Below are positions 56,368 to 64,000 of a stretch of DNA of 64,000 nt, piece by piece. Under the pieces are notes generated by a model, which saw only the letters and a list, made by a program, of their open reading frames with translations, did not search any database and had not been told where the DNA came from. Within the stretch, counting starts at the first letter, position 1; each line of letters starts with the position of its first letter. Position numbers and translations under genes: made by a program. The DNA is from Massilia sp. Root133 (GTDB lineage Bacteria; Pseudomonadota; Gammaproteobacteria; Burkholderiales; Burkholderiaceae_D). The stretch covers positions 62,001 to 126,000 of the forward strand of contig NZ_LMEW01000009.1 of assembly GCF_001426525.1 (NCBI RefSeq). Direction: 5' to 3'.

Positions 56368-56793
56368 ATGCCCACCCCCACCAACCTCACCATCCGCCAG
56401 CAATCGAAGATCCTGGAAATCGCCTTCGACGACGGCGCCGCGTTCTCCATCCCGTTCGAGCTGATGCGCGTGTACTCGCCGTCGGCCGAAGTGAAGGGCC
56501 ACGGCCCGGGCCAGGAAGTGCTGCAGGTCGGCAAGCGCGATGTGGGCATCCGCGGCGTCGAGCCGGTCGGGAACTATGGCGTCAAGCCGCTGTTCACGGA
56601 CGGCCACGAGTCCGGCATCTTCACGTGGGATTATCTGTACAAGCTGGGCAACGAGCATGACGTCCTGTGGCAGGACTACCTGGGCCGCCTGCACGCGGCG
56701 GGGTATGAAGGCGACAGCGGCCGCGAGGCCAGTGCCGTGCCGGCGGCCGGGCCGAAGGGCGGCGGTTGCGGCAGCGGTGGATGTAGCCACTAA
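56368..56793 (+). CDS. DUF971 protein with a Gly/Cys-rich tail
   Basis: A 141-residue DUF971 protein (KILEIAFDDGAAFSIPFELM, YSPSAEVKGHG, GVEPVGNYGVKPLFTDGHESG). It lacks the internal CPCxxC motif of the shorter paralogue at 27263. It ends in a Gly-rich tail with two Cys and a His (GGGCGSGGCSH) that could bind a metal. The gene sits upstream of ubiE, csp being inserted on the other strand. Its function is not established; the link to ubiquinone genes is positional. Confidence 0.85.
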   Translation: MPTPTNLTIRQQSKILEIAFDDGAAFSIPFELMRVYSPSAEVKGHGPGQEVLQVGKRDVGIRGVEPVGNYGVKPLFTDGHESGIFTWDYLYKLGNEHDVLWQDYLGRLHAAGYEGDSGREASAVPAAGPKGGGCGSGGCSH

Positions 56794-56833
56794 ACGAAAA
56801 AAGCGCCGGTTTGCACACGGCGCTTTTTCGTTT
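56792..56833. terminator. Bidirectional terminator between DUF971 and csp genes
   Basis: AAACGAAAAAAGCGCCG pairs with CGGCGCTTTTTCGTTT across a 9-base loop. A- and T-runs on both sides let it stop the rightward DUF971 transcript and the leftward csp transcript. Confidence 0.85.
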
Positions 56834-56845
56834 ACCGGCCTGGAA

Positions 56846-57049
56846 TTACTGCGGCTGGATGTTTGCGGCCTGCTTGCCTTTCGGGCCGGAGGTCACGTCG
56901 AAGGTGACGCGCTGGTTTTCCGCCAGCGATTTGAAGCCTGCCGAATTGATGGCCGAGAAGTGTGCGAACAGATCGTCGCCACCATCGTCAGGTTTGATGA
57001 AGCCAAAGCCTTTTGCGTCGTTGAACCATTTCACGGTGCCAGTCGCCAT
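56846..57049 (-). CDS. Cold-shock protein
   Basis: A 67-residue CspA-family protein with both RNA-binding motifs: [11 protein letters not shown] (RNP1) and DLFAHFSAI (RNP2). These bind single-stranded nucleic acids and melt RNA structure. The start at 57049 ([18 protein letters not shown]) is the family N-terminus. The transcript should be about 100 bases longer at its 5' end, where TTATAATGG (minus strand, near 57159) could be the -10. A terminator shared with the DUF971 gene follows. Confidence 0.95.
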   Translation of the reverse strand: MATGTVKWFNDAKGFGFIKPDDGGDDLFAHFSAINSAGFKSLAENQRVTFDVTSGPKGKQAANIQPQ

Positions 57050-57169
57050 GTGTCTCTCTCTCAAGAATTTTTTTAACAAGTAATGAAGTATCGCCGGCAG
57101 CACATGGTTAAGCGATAAACATCCCTGTTCCAGACTGTGCGCGAGCGAAAACCATTATAAGCAGAGTTT

Positions 57170-57194
57170 TAACAATCGGGATGCACGATTGTTA
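57170..57194. promoter_or_regulatory. Palindrome between csp and ubiE
   Basis: TAACAATCG and CGATTGTTA form a perfect 9-bp inverted repeat with a 7-base spacer. It lies in the divergent spacer just upstream of the possible csp -10 and could be an operator or a 5'-UTR structure. No regulator can be named. Confidence 0.4.
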
Positions 57195-57323
57195 TCGTGT
57201 GTGGTAAAGCCGACATTGACGTCGACGCAAACGTTTTCTTCGCGTTCGCCCGGGTAAGTCATCTTTAAGCCGGGCGGCGGACCCCCGCTTGTATAATGTG
57301 GCAAGACTAAACGGCTTGCTACT

Positions 57324-58058
57324 ATGACCAACACCACCCATTTCGGCTACAAGACCGTCTCGGAAGACGAGAAGGTCCACGAGGTAGCCAAGGTATTCCA
57401 CTCGGTCGCGTCCAAATACGACGTGATGAACGACCTGATGTCCGCCGGCCTGCACCGCGTGTGGAAGGCGTTCACCATCGCCCAGGCGGGCATTCGTCCC
57501 GGCTTCAAGGTGCTCGACATCGCCGGCGGTACGGGCGACTTGTCGAAGGCATTCGCCAAGGCGGCGGGGCCGAGCGGCGAGGTGTGGCTCACGGACATCA
57601 ACGAGTCGATGCTGCGCGTGGGCCGCGATCGTCTATTGAACAAAGGTCTGGTCACCCCCACCTTACTGTGTGACGCGGAGAAACTGCCGTTCCCGGATAA
57701 TTATTTCGATCGCGTCAGCGTGGCCTTTGGCCTGCGCAACATGACGCACAAGGATCAGGCTCTGGCGGAAATGCGCCGTGTGCTCAAGCCGGGCGGCAAG
57801 TTGCTGGTGCTGGAGTTTTCCAAAGTGGCGGCGCCGCTGCAAAAACCGTACGACGTGTATTCGTTCTCGGTGCTGCCGTGGCTGGGCCAGCGCATCGCCA
57901 ACGATGCGGAAAGCTACCGGTATCTGGCGGAATCGATCCGCATGCACCCGGACCAGGAAACGCTGAAGGGCATGATGGAAACGGCGGGCCTGGAAAGAGT
58001 ACAGTACTACAACCTGACGGCCGGTGTGGCCGCACTGCACACCGGCATCAAACTTTGA
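57324..58058 (+). CDS. ubiE: Ubiquinone/menaquinone biosynthesis methyltransferase UbiE
   Basis: UbiE C-methylates the benzoquinol ring in ubiquinone synthesis. The 244-residue class I SAM methyltransferase has [15 protein letters not shown] near residue 63, the [14 protein letters not shown] motif and [24 protein letters not shown] at 57292-57297 is a likely -10. A Tim44-like gene, ubiJ and ubiB follow in the same direction, separated by one terminator. Confidence 0.96.
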   Translation: MTNTTHFGYKTVSEDEKVHEVAKVFHSVASKYDVMNDLMSAGLHRVWKAFTIAQAGIRPGFKVLDIAGGTGDLSKAFAKAAGPSGEVWLTDINESMLRVGRDRLLNKGLVTPTLLCDAEKLPFPDNYFDRVSVAFGLRNMTHKDQALAEMRRVLKPGGKLLVLEFSKVAAPLQKPYDVYSFSVLPWLGQRIANDAESYRYLAESIRMHPDQETLKGMMETAGLERVQYYNLTAGVAALHTGIKL

Positions 58059-58067
58059 GGTGAGCTG

Positions 58068-59012
58068 ATGAAAAAGTTTTTGGCCAGCATGATGATCGCG
58101 CTGATGACGCTGTCGAGCGTCGCCGATGCGCGTCCGGTCGGCGGTGGCCGTTCGTTCGGCCGCCAGTCGCAGTCCGTGAGCCGCATGCGCGCACCCGCGC
58201 CGGCGCCGACGCCTGCCCAGCAGCCGTCGTACCAGCAGCGTCCGGCGCCGGCCCCCATGGCGCCGGCCCAGGTGCCGCAGAAGCGGCCGAGCATGTGGAA
58301 AGGCGTGCTGGGTGGTGCATTGCTGGGCCTTGGCCTGGGTGCGCTGTTCTCGCACTTCGGCATCGGCGGCGCGATGGCCAGCGCCCTGTCGTCGCTGCTG
58401 ATGATCCTGCTGCTCGTGTTCGCCGTGATGTTCATCATCCGCATGTTTCGCCGCAAGGACACGCCGGCCAACCCGACTTTTACGGGTTTTAACCAGAATC
58501 CCGTGCCGGCCTCGGCCACGCCGGAAATCGGTTCGGGCCTGAACAATGCCTATGCCGGCAACCAGGGCGGCTTCCAGTCGGGCTTCTCGAATGCGCCGTC
58601 GCTCGACAAGGCGGCGCCCGCGCACGAGCAGTGGGGCGTGCCGGCAGGGTTCGACACGGAAGCGTTCCTGCGCCACGCCAGGTCCTCGTTCATCCGCATG
58701 CAAGCGGCCTGGGACCGCGGCGACCTCGCCGACCTGCGCGAATTCACGTCGCCCGAGGTGTACGCCGAACTGTCGCTGCAGATCCAGGAACGGGGCGGCC
58801 AGCCGGACTACACGGAAGTCGTCAACATCGATTCGCAGCTGCTGGGCATCGAGACGACCGACCGCGATTACCTGGCGAGCGTCCAGTTCAACGGCATGAT
58901 CCGCAACGCGCCGGGCGCGGCGCCGGAACCGTTCGTCGAAGTCTGGAACCTGGCCAAGCCGCTGGCCGGCAACGGCGGCTGGGTCCTGGCGGGCATTCAG
59001 CAGATCACTTGA
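58068..59012 (+). CDS. Tim44-like domain protein
   Basis: A 314-residue exported or membrane protein. A signal-like N-terminus (MKKFLASMMIALMTLSSVADA) precedes a Gly/Ser/Arg- and Pro/Ala-rich linker (about 22-75), a hydrophobic region with two candidate transmembrane segments (about 80-125) and a C-terminal Tim44-like domain (about 195-312, EAFLRHARSSFIRMQAAWDR). Tim44-like domains bind lipids and proteins; bacterial members have no defined role. The gene follows ubiE by 9 bases, so co-expression with ubiquinone genes is likely. Confidence 0.85.
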   Translation: MKKFLASMMIALMTLSSVADARPVGGGRSFGRQSQSVSRMRAPAPAPTPAQQPSYQQRPAPAPMAPAQVPQKRPSMWKGVLGGALLGLGLGALFSHFGIGGAMASALSSLLMILLLVFAVMFIIRMFRRKDTPANPTFTGFNQNPVPASATPEIGSGLNNAYAGNQGGFQSGFSNAPSLDKAAPAHEQWGVPAGFDTEAFLRHARSSFIRMQAAWDRGDLADLREFTSPEVYAELSLQIQERGGQPDYTEVVNIDSQLLGIETTDRDYLASVQFNGMIRNAPGAAPEPFVEVWNLAKPLAGNGGWVLAGIQQIT

Positions 59013-59072
59013 AATTTTCGCAAGAAAAGTTCCGTGCTCCAGGGTTTATGCTCTGGTGAACTGGTAAGATCG

Positions 59073-59105
59073 AAACCGCCCGACCTATGCCGGGCGGTTT
59101 TATTT
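59073..59105 (+). terminator. Terminator between the Tim44-like gene and ubiJ
   Basis: AAACCGCCCG pairs with CGGGCGGTTT around an 8-base loop and is followed by TATTTTG. It lies 20 bases before the ubiJ start. Confidence 0.75.
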
Positions 59106-59124
59106 TGTGAGCACAAAACACGTC

Positions 59125-59778
59125 ATGTCTTCGACTCCCTCTTTCCTGTCGCCGTCGGCCCCGGCCGTAGCGACGATCAATCACCTGCTGGCACAGGAAG
59201 CGTGGGCGCGCGACGCGCTGATGCGCCATGCCGGCAAGACCGCCGTCATCGATACCGGGCACCTCGCCCTGCGCATGCGCGTCGCGCGCGACGGCATGCT
59301 CGAGACGGCGGGCGTCGACGACCCGGCCAGCGTCACCATCCACGTCAAGCTCTCCGACCTGCCGCTGATCCTGCAGAACCGCGACCGTGCGTTTTCGTAC
59401 GTACGGATCGAGGGCGATGCCGAGTTCGCCAACACGATCTCGCAATTGTCCAAGGGCCTGCGCTGGGATGCCGAGCACGATCTCGAGCGCGTGGTGGGGC
59501 CGATCGGCGCCGTGCGCCTGGCCGGCGGTGCGCGCTCGGCGGTGACGGGCGCGGCCACGGCCGGACGCCGGCTCGCGGAAAACGTCGCCGAATTCCTGCT
59601 GGAAGAACGCCGCGTGCTCGTGCGCCCGGCGACAGTCGATGATTTCGCCGACGACGTCGGCCGCCTGCGCGACGACGTCGAGCGCACGGCCAAGCGCATC
59701 GCCAAACTGGAGCAGAAGCTTGCCGCGCGCAGCATCGCTCCCGTTCCGACGACCCCTGACACGCCTTCGGACCACTGA
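59125..59778 (+). CDS. ubiJ: Ubiquinone biosynthesis accessory factor UbiJ (SCP2 domain)
   Basis: A 217-residue protein with an N-terminal SCP2-type lipid-binding domain (about 20-120; [20 protein letters not shown]) and a C-terminal helical region that may form a coiled coil ([20 protein letters not shown]). UbiJ binds polyisoprenoid quinone precursors in the Ubi complex. ATG 59125 is preferred over the GTG at 59107. It overlaps ubiB by one base (TGATG), and ubiE lies upstream, as in typical ubiEJB clusters. Confidence 0.9.
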   Translation: MSSTPSFLSPSAPAVATINHLLAQEAWARDALMRHAGKTAVIDTGHLALRMRVARDGMLETAGVDDPASVTIHVKLSDLPLILQNRDRAFSYVRIEGDAEFANTISQLSKGLRWDAEHDLERVVGPIGAVRLAGGARSAVTGAATAGRRLAENVAEFLLEERRVLVRPATVDDFADDVGRLRDDVERTAKRIAKLEQKLAARSIAPVPTTPDTPSDH

Positions 59779-61346
59779 TGATCCTGAAATTCCTGCGCCT
59801 GCTGAAGATCTTCACCGTCATCGTCAAGTATGGCCTGGACGAGATCGCGATTTCCGGCCTCCACGTACCCCGTACCGCCCGCCTGATCAATACCGTCTTC
59901 TTCTGGCGCCGCATCACGTCGCCGCGCGCGATCCGCCTGCGTCTCGCGCTGGAAGAGCTGGGCCCGATCTTCGTGAAATTCGGCCAGGTGCTGTCGACCC
60001 GGCCCGACCTGATGCCGCCGGATATCGTCGAAGAACTGTCGCTGCTGCAGGACCGCGTGCCGCCGTTCGATTCCGACCTGGCCGTCGCCCAGATCACGCG
60101 TTCCCTCGGCGCCTCGCCGGAGACGCTGTTCGCATCGTTCGAGCGTACCCCGGTGGCATCCGCATCGATCGCCCAGGTGCACTTTGCCGAGCTCAAGAAT
60201 GGCAAGCAGGTCGCGGTGAAGGTGCTGCGCCCGGGCATGAAGACCACAATCGACGAAGACATTGCCCTGATGCAGATGGCCGCCGGCGTCATCGAAAAGG
60301 TGTGGGCCGACAGCCGTCGCCTGAAGCCGCGCGAGGTCGTGGCCGAGTTCGACAAATACCTGCACGACGAGCTCGACCTGATGCGCGAGGCCGCCAACGC
60401 GAGCCAGTTGCGCCGCAATTTCGCGAATTCCGATCTGCTGATGGTGCCGGAGATGTACTGGGACTATTGTTCCAACAGCGTGATCGTGATGGAACGCATG
60501 AACGGCATCCCGATCTCGCAGACTGACCGCCTCGTCGCGGCCGGCGTCGACCTCAAGAAATTGTCCAGCGACGGTGTCGAAATCTTCTTCACGCAAGTTT
60601 TTCGAGACGGCTTTTTTCACGCGGATATGCACCCGGGTAATATCCTCGTGTCGATCGATCCGGATACGTTCGGGCGCTACATCGCGCTGGACTTCGGCAT
60701 CGTGGGCACCCTGAACGACTTCGACAAGGATTACCTGTCGCAGAACTTCCTCGCTTTCTTCCGCCGCGACTACAAGCGCGTGGCCGAGGCGCACATCGAA
60801 TCGGGCTGGGCGCCGCGCGAGACCCGCGTCGACGAACTTGAAGCCGCCGTGCGCGCGACGTGCGAACCCATCTTCGATCGTCCTCTCAAGGACATTTCGT
60901 TCGGCCAGGTGCTGCTGCGTCTCTTCCAGACGTCGCGCCGGTTCAACGTCGAAGTGCAGCCGCAGCTCGTGCTGCTGCAAAAGACCATGCTGAACATCGA
61001 GGGGCTGGGCCGCCAGCTCGACCCGGACCTCGACCTGTGGAAGACGGCGAAACCGTACCTGGAGCGCTGGATGGCCGAGCAGGTCGGCTGGCGTGGCATG
61101 GCCGAGCGCCTGAAGGCGGAGGCACCGCGCTTCGGCCAGATCCTGCCGCAGCTGCCGCGCCTCGTGCACCAGGTCTTGCACAAGCGGGCGTACAGCGACC
61201 TCGACATGGGCGACCTGATGGCCAAGCTGGTCGACCAGCAGCGCCGCACCAATCGCCTGCTGGCCTTCCTCGCCTGCGTGACGGGCGTGCTGACGGTGAT
61301 CGTCGTCGGCCTGGAGGTCGCCGGGCACCTGCACTGGACGCCGTGA
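59778..61346 (+). CDS. ubiB: Ubiquinone biosynthesis regulatory kinase-like protein UbiB
   Basis: UbiB is an ABC1/ADCK-type atypical kinase-like ATPase that supports ubiquinone synthesis at the inner membrane. The 522-residue product shows the KxGQ motif ([20 protein letters not shown]), the alanine-rich loop [10 protein letters not shown], the KVLRPG Lys, a DMHPGNILV catalytic-loop-like motif and LDFGIVG. Two C-terminal membrane helices ([19 protein letters not shown]) anchor it. It is coupled to ubiJ upstream and to a methyltransferase gene downstream by 1-base overlaps. Confidence 0.96.
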   Translation: MILKFLRLLKIFTVIVKYGLDEIAISGLHVPRTARLINTVFFWRRITSPRAIRLRLALEELGPIFVKFGQVLSTRPDLMPPDIVEELSLLQDRVPPFDSDLAVAQITRSLGASPETLFASFERTPVASASIAQVHFAELKNGKQVAVKVLRPGMKTTIDEDIALMQMAAGVIEKVWADSRRLKPREVVAEFDKYLHDELDLMREAANASQLRRNFANSDLLMVPEMYWDYCSNSVIVMERMNGIPISQTDRLVAAGVDLKKLSSDGVEIFFTQVFRDGFFHADMHPGNILVSIDPDTFGRYIALDFGIVGTLNDFDKDYLSQNFLAFFRRDYKRVAEAHIESGWAPRETRVDELEAAVRATCEPIFDRPLKDISFGQVLLRLFQTSRRFNVEVQPQLVLLQKTMLNIEGLGRQLDPDLDLWKTAKPYLERWMAEQVGWRGMAERLKAEAPRFGQILPQLPRLVHQVLHKRAYSDLDMGDLMAKLVDQQRRTNRLLAFLACVTGVLTVIVVGLEVAGHLHWTP

Positions 61347-61951
61347 TGGCGGCGCCGCCCGCTTTCGCCAGCCGCGATCCGCTGTCGCCGCAATTCTGGG
61401 ACGAGCGCTTCGAGCGCGATTTCACGCCGTGGGAACGGGGCGGGGTGCCGGCGGCGTTGCGGCGGTTCGTCTCCGCATCGGCGCGTCCGTTGTCGGCATT
61501 GATTCCCGGTTGCGGCTCCGCGCACGAGCTGACGCTGATGTGCGAGGCCGGCTGGGACGCCACCGCCATCGATTTTTCGCCCGAAGCCGTCGCGCGCGCC
61601 CGCGCGCTGGCCGGACCGTGGGCGGACCGCATCCGGCAAGCCGATTTCTTCGCCTATGCGCCGGAGAAGCCGCTGGACCTGGTCTACGAACAGGCGTTCC
61701 TGTGCGCGCTGCCGCGGGCACGCCGGCCGGACGTGGCGCGGCGCTGGGCGGAACTGCTGGGGCAGGGCGGCCTGCTGGCTGGCTATTTCTTCTTTGACGA
61801 TGTGGCGAAGGGGCCGCCGTTCGGTATCGCGCGTGATGAGCTCGATGCCTTGCTGAAGCCCGCGTTCGAGTGCATCGCCGACGAGCCGGTCGAGGATTCG
61901 ATCCCTGTCTTCACCGGCAAGGAACGCTGGATGATCTGGCGGCGCTTGTAG
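61346..61951 (+). CDS. TPMT-family SAM-dependent methyltransferase
   Basis: A 201-residue methyltransferase resembling thiopurine S-methyltransferase-like proteins. FWDERFERDFTPWERGGVP opens the domain; the SAM motif is ALIPGCGSAHEL near residue 50, followed by GWDATAIDFSPEAVARAR. Substrate unknown; the co-translation with ubiB (TGATG overlap) suggests, but does not prove, a link to quinone or lipid metabolism. It is followed by an SDR gene after 90 bases. Confidence 0.85.
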   Translation: MAAPPAFASRDPLSPQFWDERFERDFTPWERGGVPAALRRFVSASARPLSALIPGCGSAHELTLMCEAGWDATAIDFSPEAVARARALAGPWADRIRQADFFAYAPEKPLDLVYEQAFLCALPRARRPDVARRWAELLGQGGLLAGYFFFDDVAKGPPFGIARDELDALLKPAFECIADEPVEDSIPVFTGKERWMIWRRL

Positions 61952-62041
61952 AATCAGGCAAAAACGGCCCGGTTTCCGGCAACGACCGGGCCCCACGGCG
62001 CCCGATACTCGCTGCTCCTCAATCACCGACAGGAGCACATC

Positions 62042-62797
62042 ATGGCAAAGATCGCCATCGTTACCGGCGCCAGCCGCGGCCTTGGCCGCAATACCGCACT
62101 GCACATCGCCCGCGGCGGCGGCGACGTCATCCTCACTTACCAGAACCGCGCGGACGATGCCCGTGCGGTCGTCGACGAGATCCGCGCGCTGGGCCGCAGG
62201 GCGCTGGCGCTGCAGCTCGACGTCGGGGACACGGCCCGCTTCCCGCTGTTCGTCGAGCACGTGCGCGCCGGCCTGCGCGACGTCTGGCAGCGCGACCGTG
62301 TCGACCACCTCGTCAACAACGCCGGCCACGGCGACATGGCCGCGATCGAAGACACGACGGAGGCGCAGTTCGACCGTCTGATGAACGTCCACGTGAAGGG
62401 CGTGTTCTTCCTGACGCAGGCGCTGTTGCCGCTGCTGGCGGACGGCGGCCGCATCGTGAACCTGTCGTCCGGACTGACGCGCGTGTCGTATCCCGGCTTT
62501 GGCGCGTACGCGGCGGCCAAGGGCGCGGTCGAAGTGCTGTCCGTGTATCTGGCCCGGGAACTGGGCCGGCGCGGCATCACCGTCAACACGGTGGCGCCGG
62601 GTGCCATCGAGACGGATTTCCTCGGCGGCGCCGTGCGCGACACGCCCGACCTGAATGCGGTCTTCGCGCAGATGACGGCGCTCGGTCGCGTGGGCGTGCC
62701 GGACGACATCGGACCGGTGATCGCCAACCTGCTGGGCGACGGCAACGGCTGGATGACCGGTCAGCGCATCGAAGTGTCGGGCGGCCAGGCGATCTGA
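62042..62797 (+). CDS. Short-chain dehydrogenase/reductase
   Basis: A 251-residue SDR. The cofactor motif TGASRGLG near residue 8 and the NNAG motif indicate NAD(P) binding; the Ser-Tyr-Lys active site appears in LSSGLTRVSYPGFGAYAAAK. Closely related to FabG-like 3-oxoacyl-ACP reductases in layout, but no substrate can be assigned. The start follows ACAGGAGCACATC. It is convergent with the AraC gene with one base between their stop codons, and may be its regulatory target. Confidence 0.9.
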   Translation: MAKIAIVTGASRGLGRNTALHIARGGGDVILTYQNRADDARAVVDEIRALGRRALALQLDVGDTARFPLFVEHVRAGLRDVWQRDRVDHLVNNAGHGDMAAIEDTTEAQFDRLMNVHVKGVFFLTQALLPLLADGGRIVNLSSGLTRVSYPGFGAYAAAKGAVEVLSVYLARELGRRGITVNTVAPGAIETDFLGGAVRDTPDLNAVFAQMTALGRVGVPDDIGPVIANLLGDGNGWMTGQRIEVSGGQAI

Positions 62798-62798
62798 T

Positions 62799-63689
62799 TC
62801 AGGCGGCGTCCAGGCGCTGCTGCGCGTCCGCGACGTCGCGCATCGGCGGCTTGCCGAACATGCGCCCGTATTCGCGCGTGAACTGCTGCACGCTTTCGTA
62901 GCCGACCGCATACGCGGCATGGCTGGCATTGACACCTTCGGCGAGCATCAGGCGGCGCGCCTCGATCAAGCGCAGCTGTTTCTGGAATTGCAGCGGGGAG
63001 AGCGACGTCACGGCGCGAAAGTGCTGGTGAAACGCGGACGGGCTCATGCCCGCGACCTCGGCCAGCTTCTCGACGGGCAGCCGCTGCGTGTACTCGGCGC
63101 GCAGCAGGGCGACGGCGCGGGCGACGCGGCGCACGTGGCTGTCCGGCAGGCCCAGGCGCCGGATGGCTGCACCATGGCGTCCGGCCAGCAGCCAGTAGTG
63201 GAACTCGCGTATCAGGGCCGGCTGCAGCACCGGCAGCGCGGCCGGGCGGTCGAGCAGGCGCATCAGGCGCAGCGCCGAGTCGGCGGCGTGGCTGTCGGTC
63301 GACTCGATCCGCACCGGCGCGCCGTCGGCGTCGCCGCTCGCCGCCATGTCCGTCGCCAGGGTGGCGATGACGGCCGGGTCCAGGTCGAGCACGAGCGAAT
63401 AATAGGGCGCGGCCAGGCTCGCCTCGGTGACCTGGCTGACCGTCGGCACGTCGGCGGTGATGACGAGGGAGTCCCCGGCGCGAAAGGTGAAGGACTGCGT
63501 GCCCATCGTGACGTGCTTGGCGCCCTGCAGCACCAGGCATACCAGCGGGCGCTGGATCTGGTAACTCAGTTCGGTGCGTGCGGCCGCGCGGATCGCCGTG
63601 AGGCCCCGAATCGGCGTCGACGCGGCACCGTCGCGGCCGACGTGGGTGTCCGCGTACCTGCGCACGACATCGAGCAGTGAAGTGTCCAT
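62799..63689 (-). CDS. AraC-family transcriptional regulator
   Basis: A 296-residue regulator with an N-terminal AraC-type sensing domain (about 20-180, TELSYQIQRPLVCLVLQGAK) and a C-terminal double HTH (about 195-290, LPVEKLAEVAGMSPSAFHQH, then NASHAAYAVGYESVQQFTRE). It resembles AraC regulators usually found beside short-chain dehydrogenase genes. The start at 63689 is preferred over an ATG at 63719. A terminator-like hairpin lies 19 bases upstream of the start, in its own leader. Confidence 0.92.
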   Translation of the reverse strand: MDTSLLDVVRRYADTHVGRDGAASTPIRGLTAIRAAARTELSYQIQRPLVCLVLQGAKHVTMGTQSFTFRAGDSLVITADVPTVSQVTEASLAAPYYSLVLDLDPAVIATLATDMAASGDADGAPVRIESTDSHAADSALRLMRLLDRPAALPVLQPALIREFHYWLLAGRHGAAIRRLGLPDSHVRRVARAVALLRAEYTQRLPVEKLAEVAGMSPSAFHQHFRAVTSLSPLQFQKQLRLIEARRLMLAEGVNASHAAYAVGYESVQQFTREYGRMFGKPPMRDVADAQQRLDAA

Positions 63690-63700
63690 GTGGACTATGG

Positions 63701-63728
63701 TAAAGAAAAGGGCCCGCAAGCGGGCCCT
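63701..63728 (-). terminator. Terminator-like hairpin in the AraC leader
   Basis: AGGGCCCG-CAAG-CGGGCCCT (63709-63728), followed on the minus strand by TTTTCTTTA. It is a strong intrinsic terminator for leftward transcription, 11-19 bases before the AraC start codon. No leftward gene lies to its right, so it may attenuate AraC expression. Confidence 0.65.
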
Positions 63729-63981
63729 GAGTGAAGTGCTTTTCTGCGGTATTGCGGCGGGCCGGAAGCCGGTCGCGCAAACTTCTGTTTCTTAATCCTT
63801 GTGCAGCATTGCTGCTAAGAATGCTATTTAATCAGTTAAGTTGACGTTCGGCAAACAGAAAACAATCGTGCGCTGACGAAAAACAACACTGTTTCCACAA
63901 TGCACCAAGCCGGCCAGACGTCCATCGGTGCCGCAAAAGCTTTATAATTCAGGGTTTTGATGATTTTTGCGGAGTATTCAG
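63729..63981. other. Intergenic region before the FmdB gene
   Basis: About 250 bases with no convincing gene and rather AT-rich sequence. It should contain the leftward AraC promoter and the rightward promoter for the FmdB-type gene; TATAAT at 63943-63948, 34 bases before its ATG, is the best -10 candidate. Confidence 0.5.
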
Positions 63982-64000
63982 ATGCCGATTTACGCCTACC
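63982..64000 (+). CDS. FmdB-family zinc-ribbon protein, first codons only
   Basis: ATG at 63982 begins MPIYAY, the highly conserved start of FmdB-type small zinc-ribbon proteins, and GGAG lies about 10 bases upstream (GCGGAGTATTCAG). The gene runs off the window end, so only six codons are visible. In related genomes it precedes a DUF502 gene and aspS. Confidence 0.7.

Overview
The window is a GC-rich, densely coded bacterial chromosome segment. It contains an LptA/LptB/RpoN block, a beta-proteobacterial ptsN-hprK-rapZ set, a ubiE-ubiJ-ubiB block, LolB/IspE/tRNA-Gln/Prs/L25/Pth in the order typical of Burkholderiales, and a PEP-CTERM protein. Together these point to the Oxalobacteraceae (Massilia/Telluria-like). 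The genus is inference from gene content and order. I saw no prophage, insertion sequence, CRISPR array or rRNA.

Layout. 1-8.5 kb: housekeeping genes (TPR lipoprotein, lolB, ispE, tRNA-Gln, prs, rplY, pth), interrupted by an HD/LuxR-type regulator and an exported hydrolase. 8.5-15 kb: a second copy of that regulator, a GNAT acetyltransferase, a DUF3857/transglutaminase-fold protein, a patatin and ychF. 15-20 kb: a PEP-CTERM protein, then a PAP2-type phosphatase and a PhoX phosphatase transcribed divergently from a spacer with a Pho-box-like repeat. 20-24.6 kb: the thiCSGDE thiamine operon under a TPP riboswitch, with a hairpin that would hide the thiC ribosome binding site. 24.6-27.3 kb: hydrolase, LysR regulator, MOSC protein.

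27.3-34.5 kb, all on the minus strand: the most unusual part. An eight-gene apparent operon encodes a GntR/UTRA regulator, an AprA/fumarate-reductase-like flavoprotein, a two-cluster 4Fe-4S ferredoxin, a sulfonate/nitrate-type ABC transporter whose binding protein carries an extra C-terminal domain, a HEAT-repeat protein and a DUF971 protein. It looks like an uptake-plus-redox system for an unidentified, perhaps sulfur-containing, small molecule.

34.6-48 kb: esterase, diguanylate cyclase, CPA2 antiporter, then Kdo/LPS export genes kdsD-kdsC-lptC-lptA-lptB running into rpoN-hpf. Two catabolic or hypothetical genes follow, then ptsN-hprK-rapZ on the opposite strand. 48-56 kb: queF, ilvA, a YqaA membrane protein and a 1335-residue flavin/Fe-S oxidoreductase with a HIT protein. 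56-62 kb: DUF971, csp and the ubiquinone genes ubiE, a Tim44-like gene, ubiJ and ubiB, followed by a methyltransferase. 62-64 kb: SDR and AraC genes converging, then the first codons of an FmdB-type gene.

Three copies of a paired-hairpin REP-like element (19.8, 30.2 and 56.3 kb) and one different 14-bp inverted repeat (8.5 kb) are scattered between genes.
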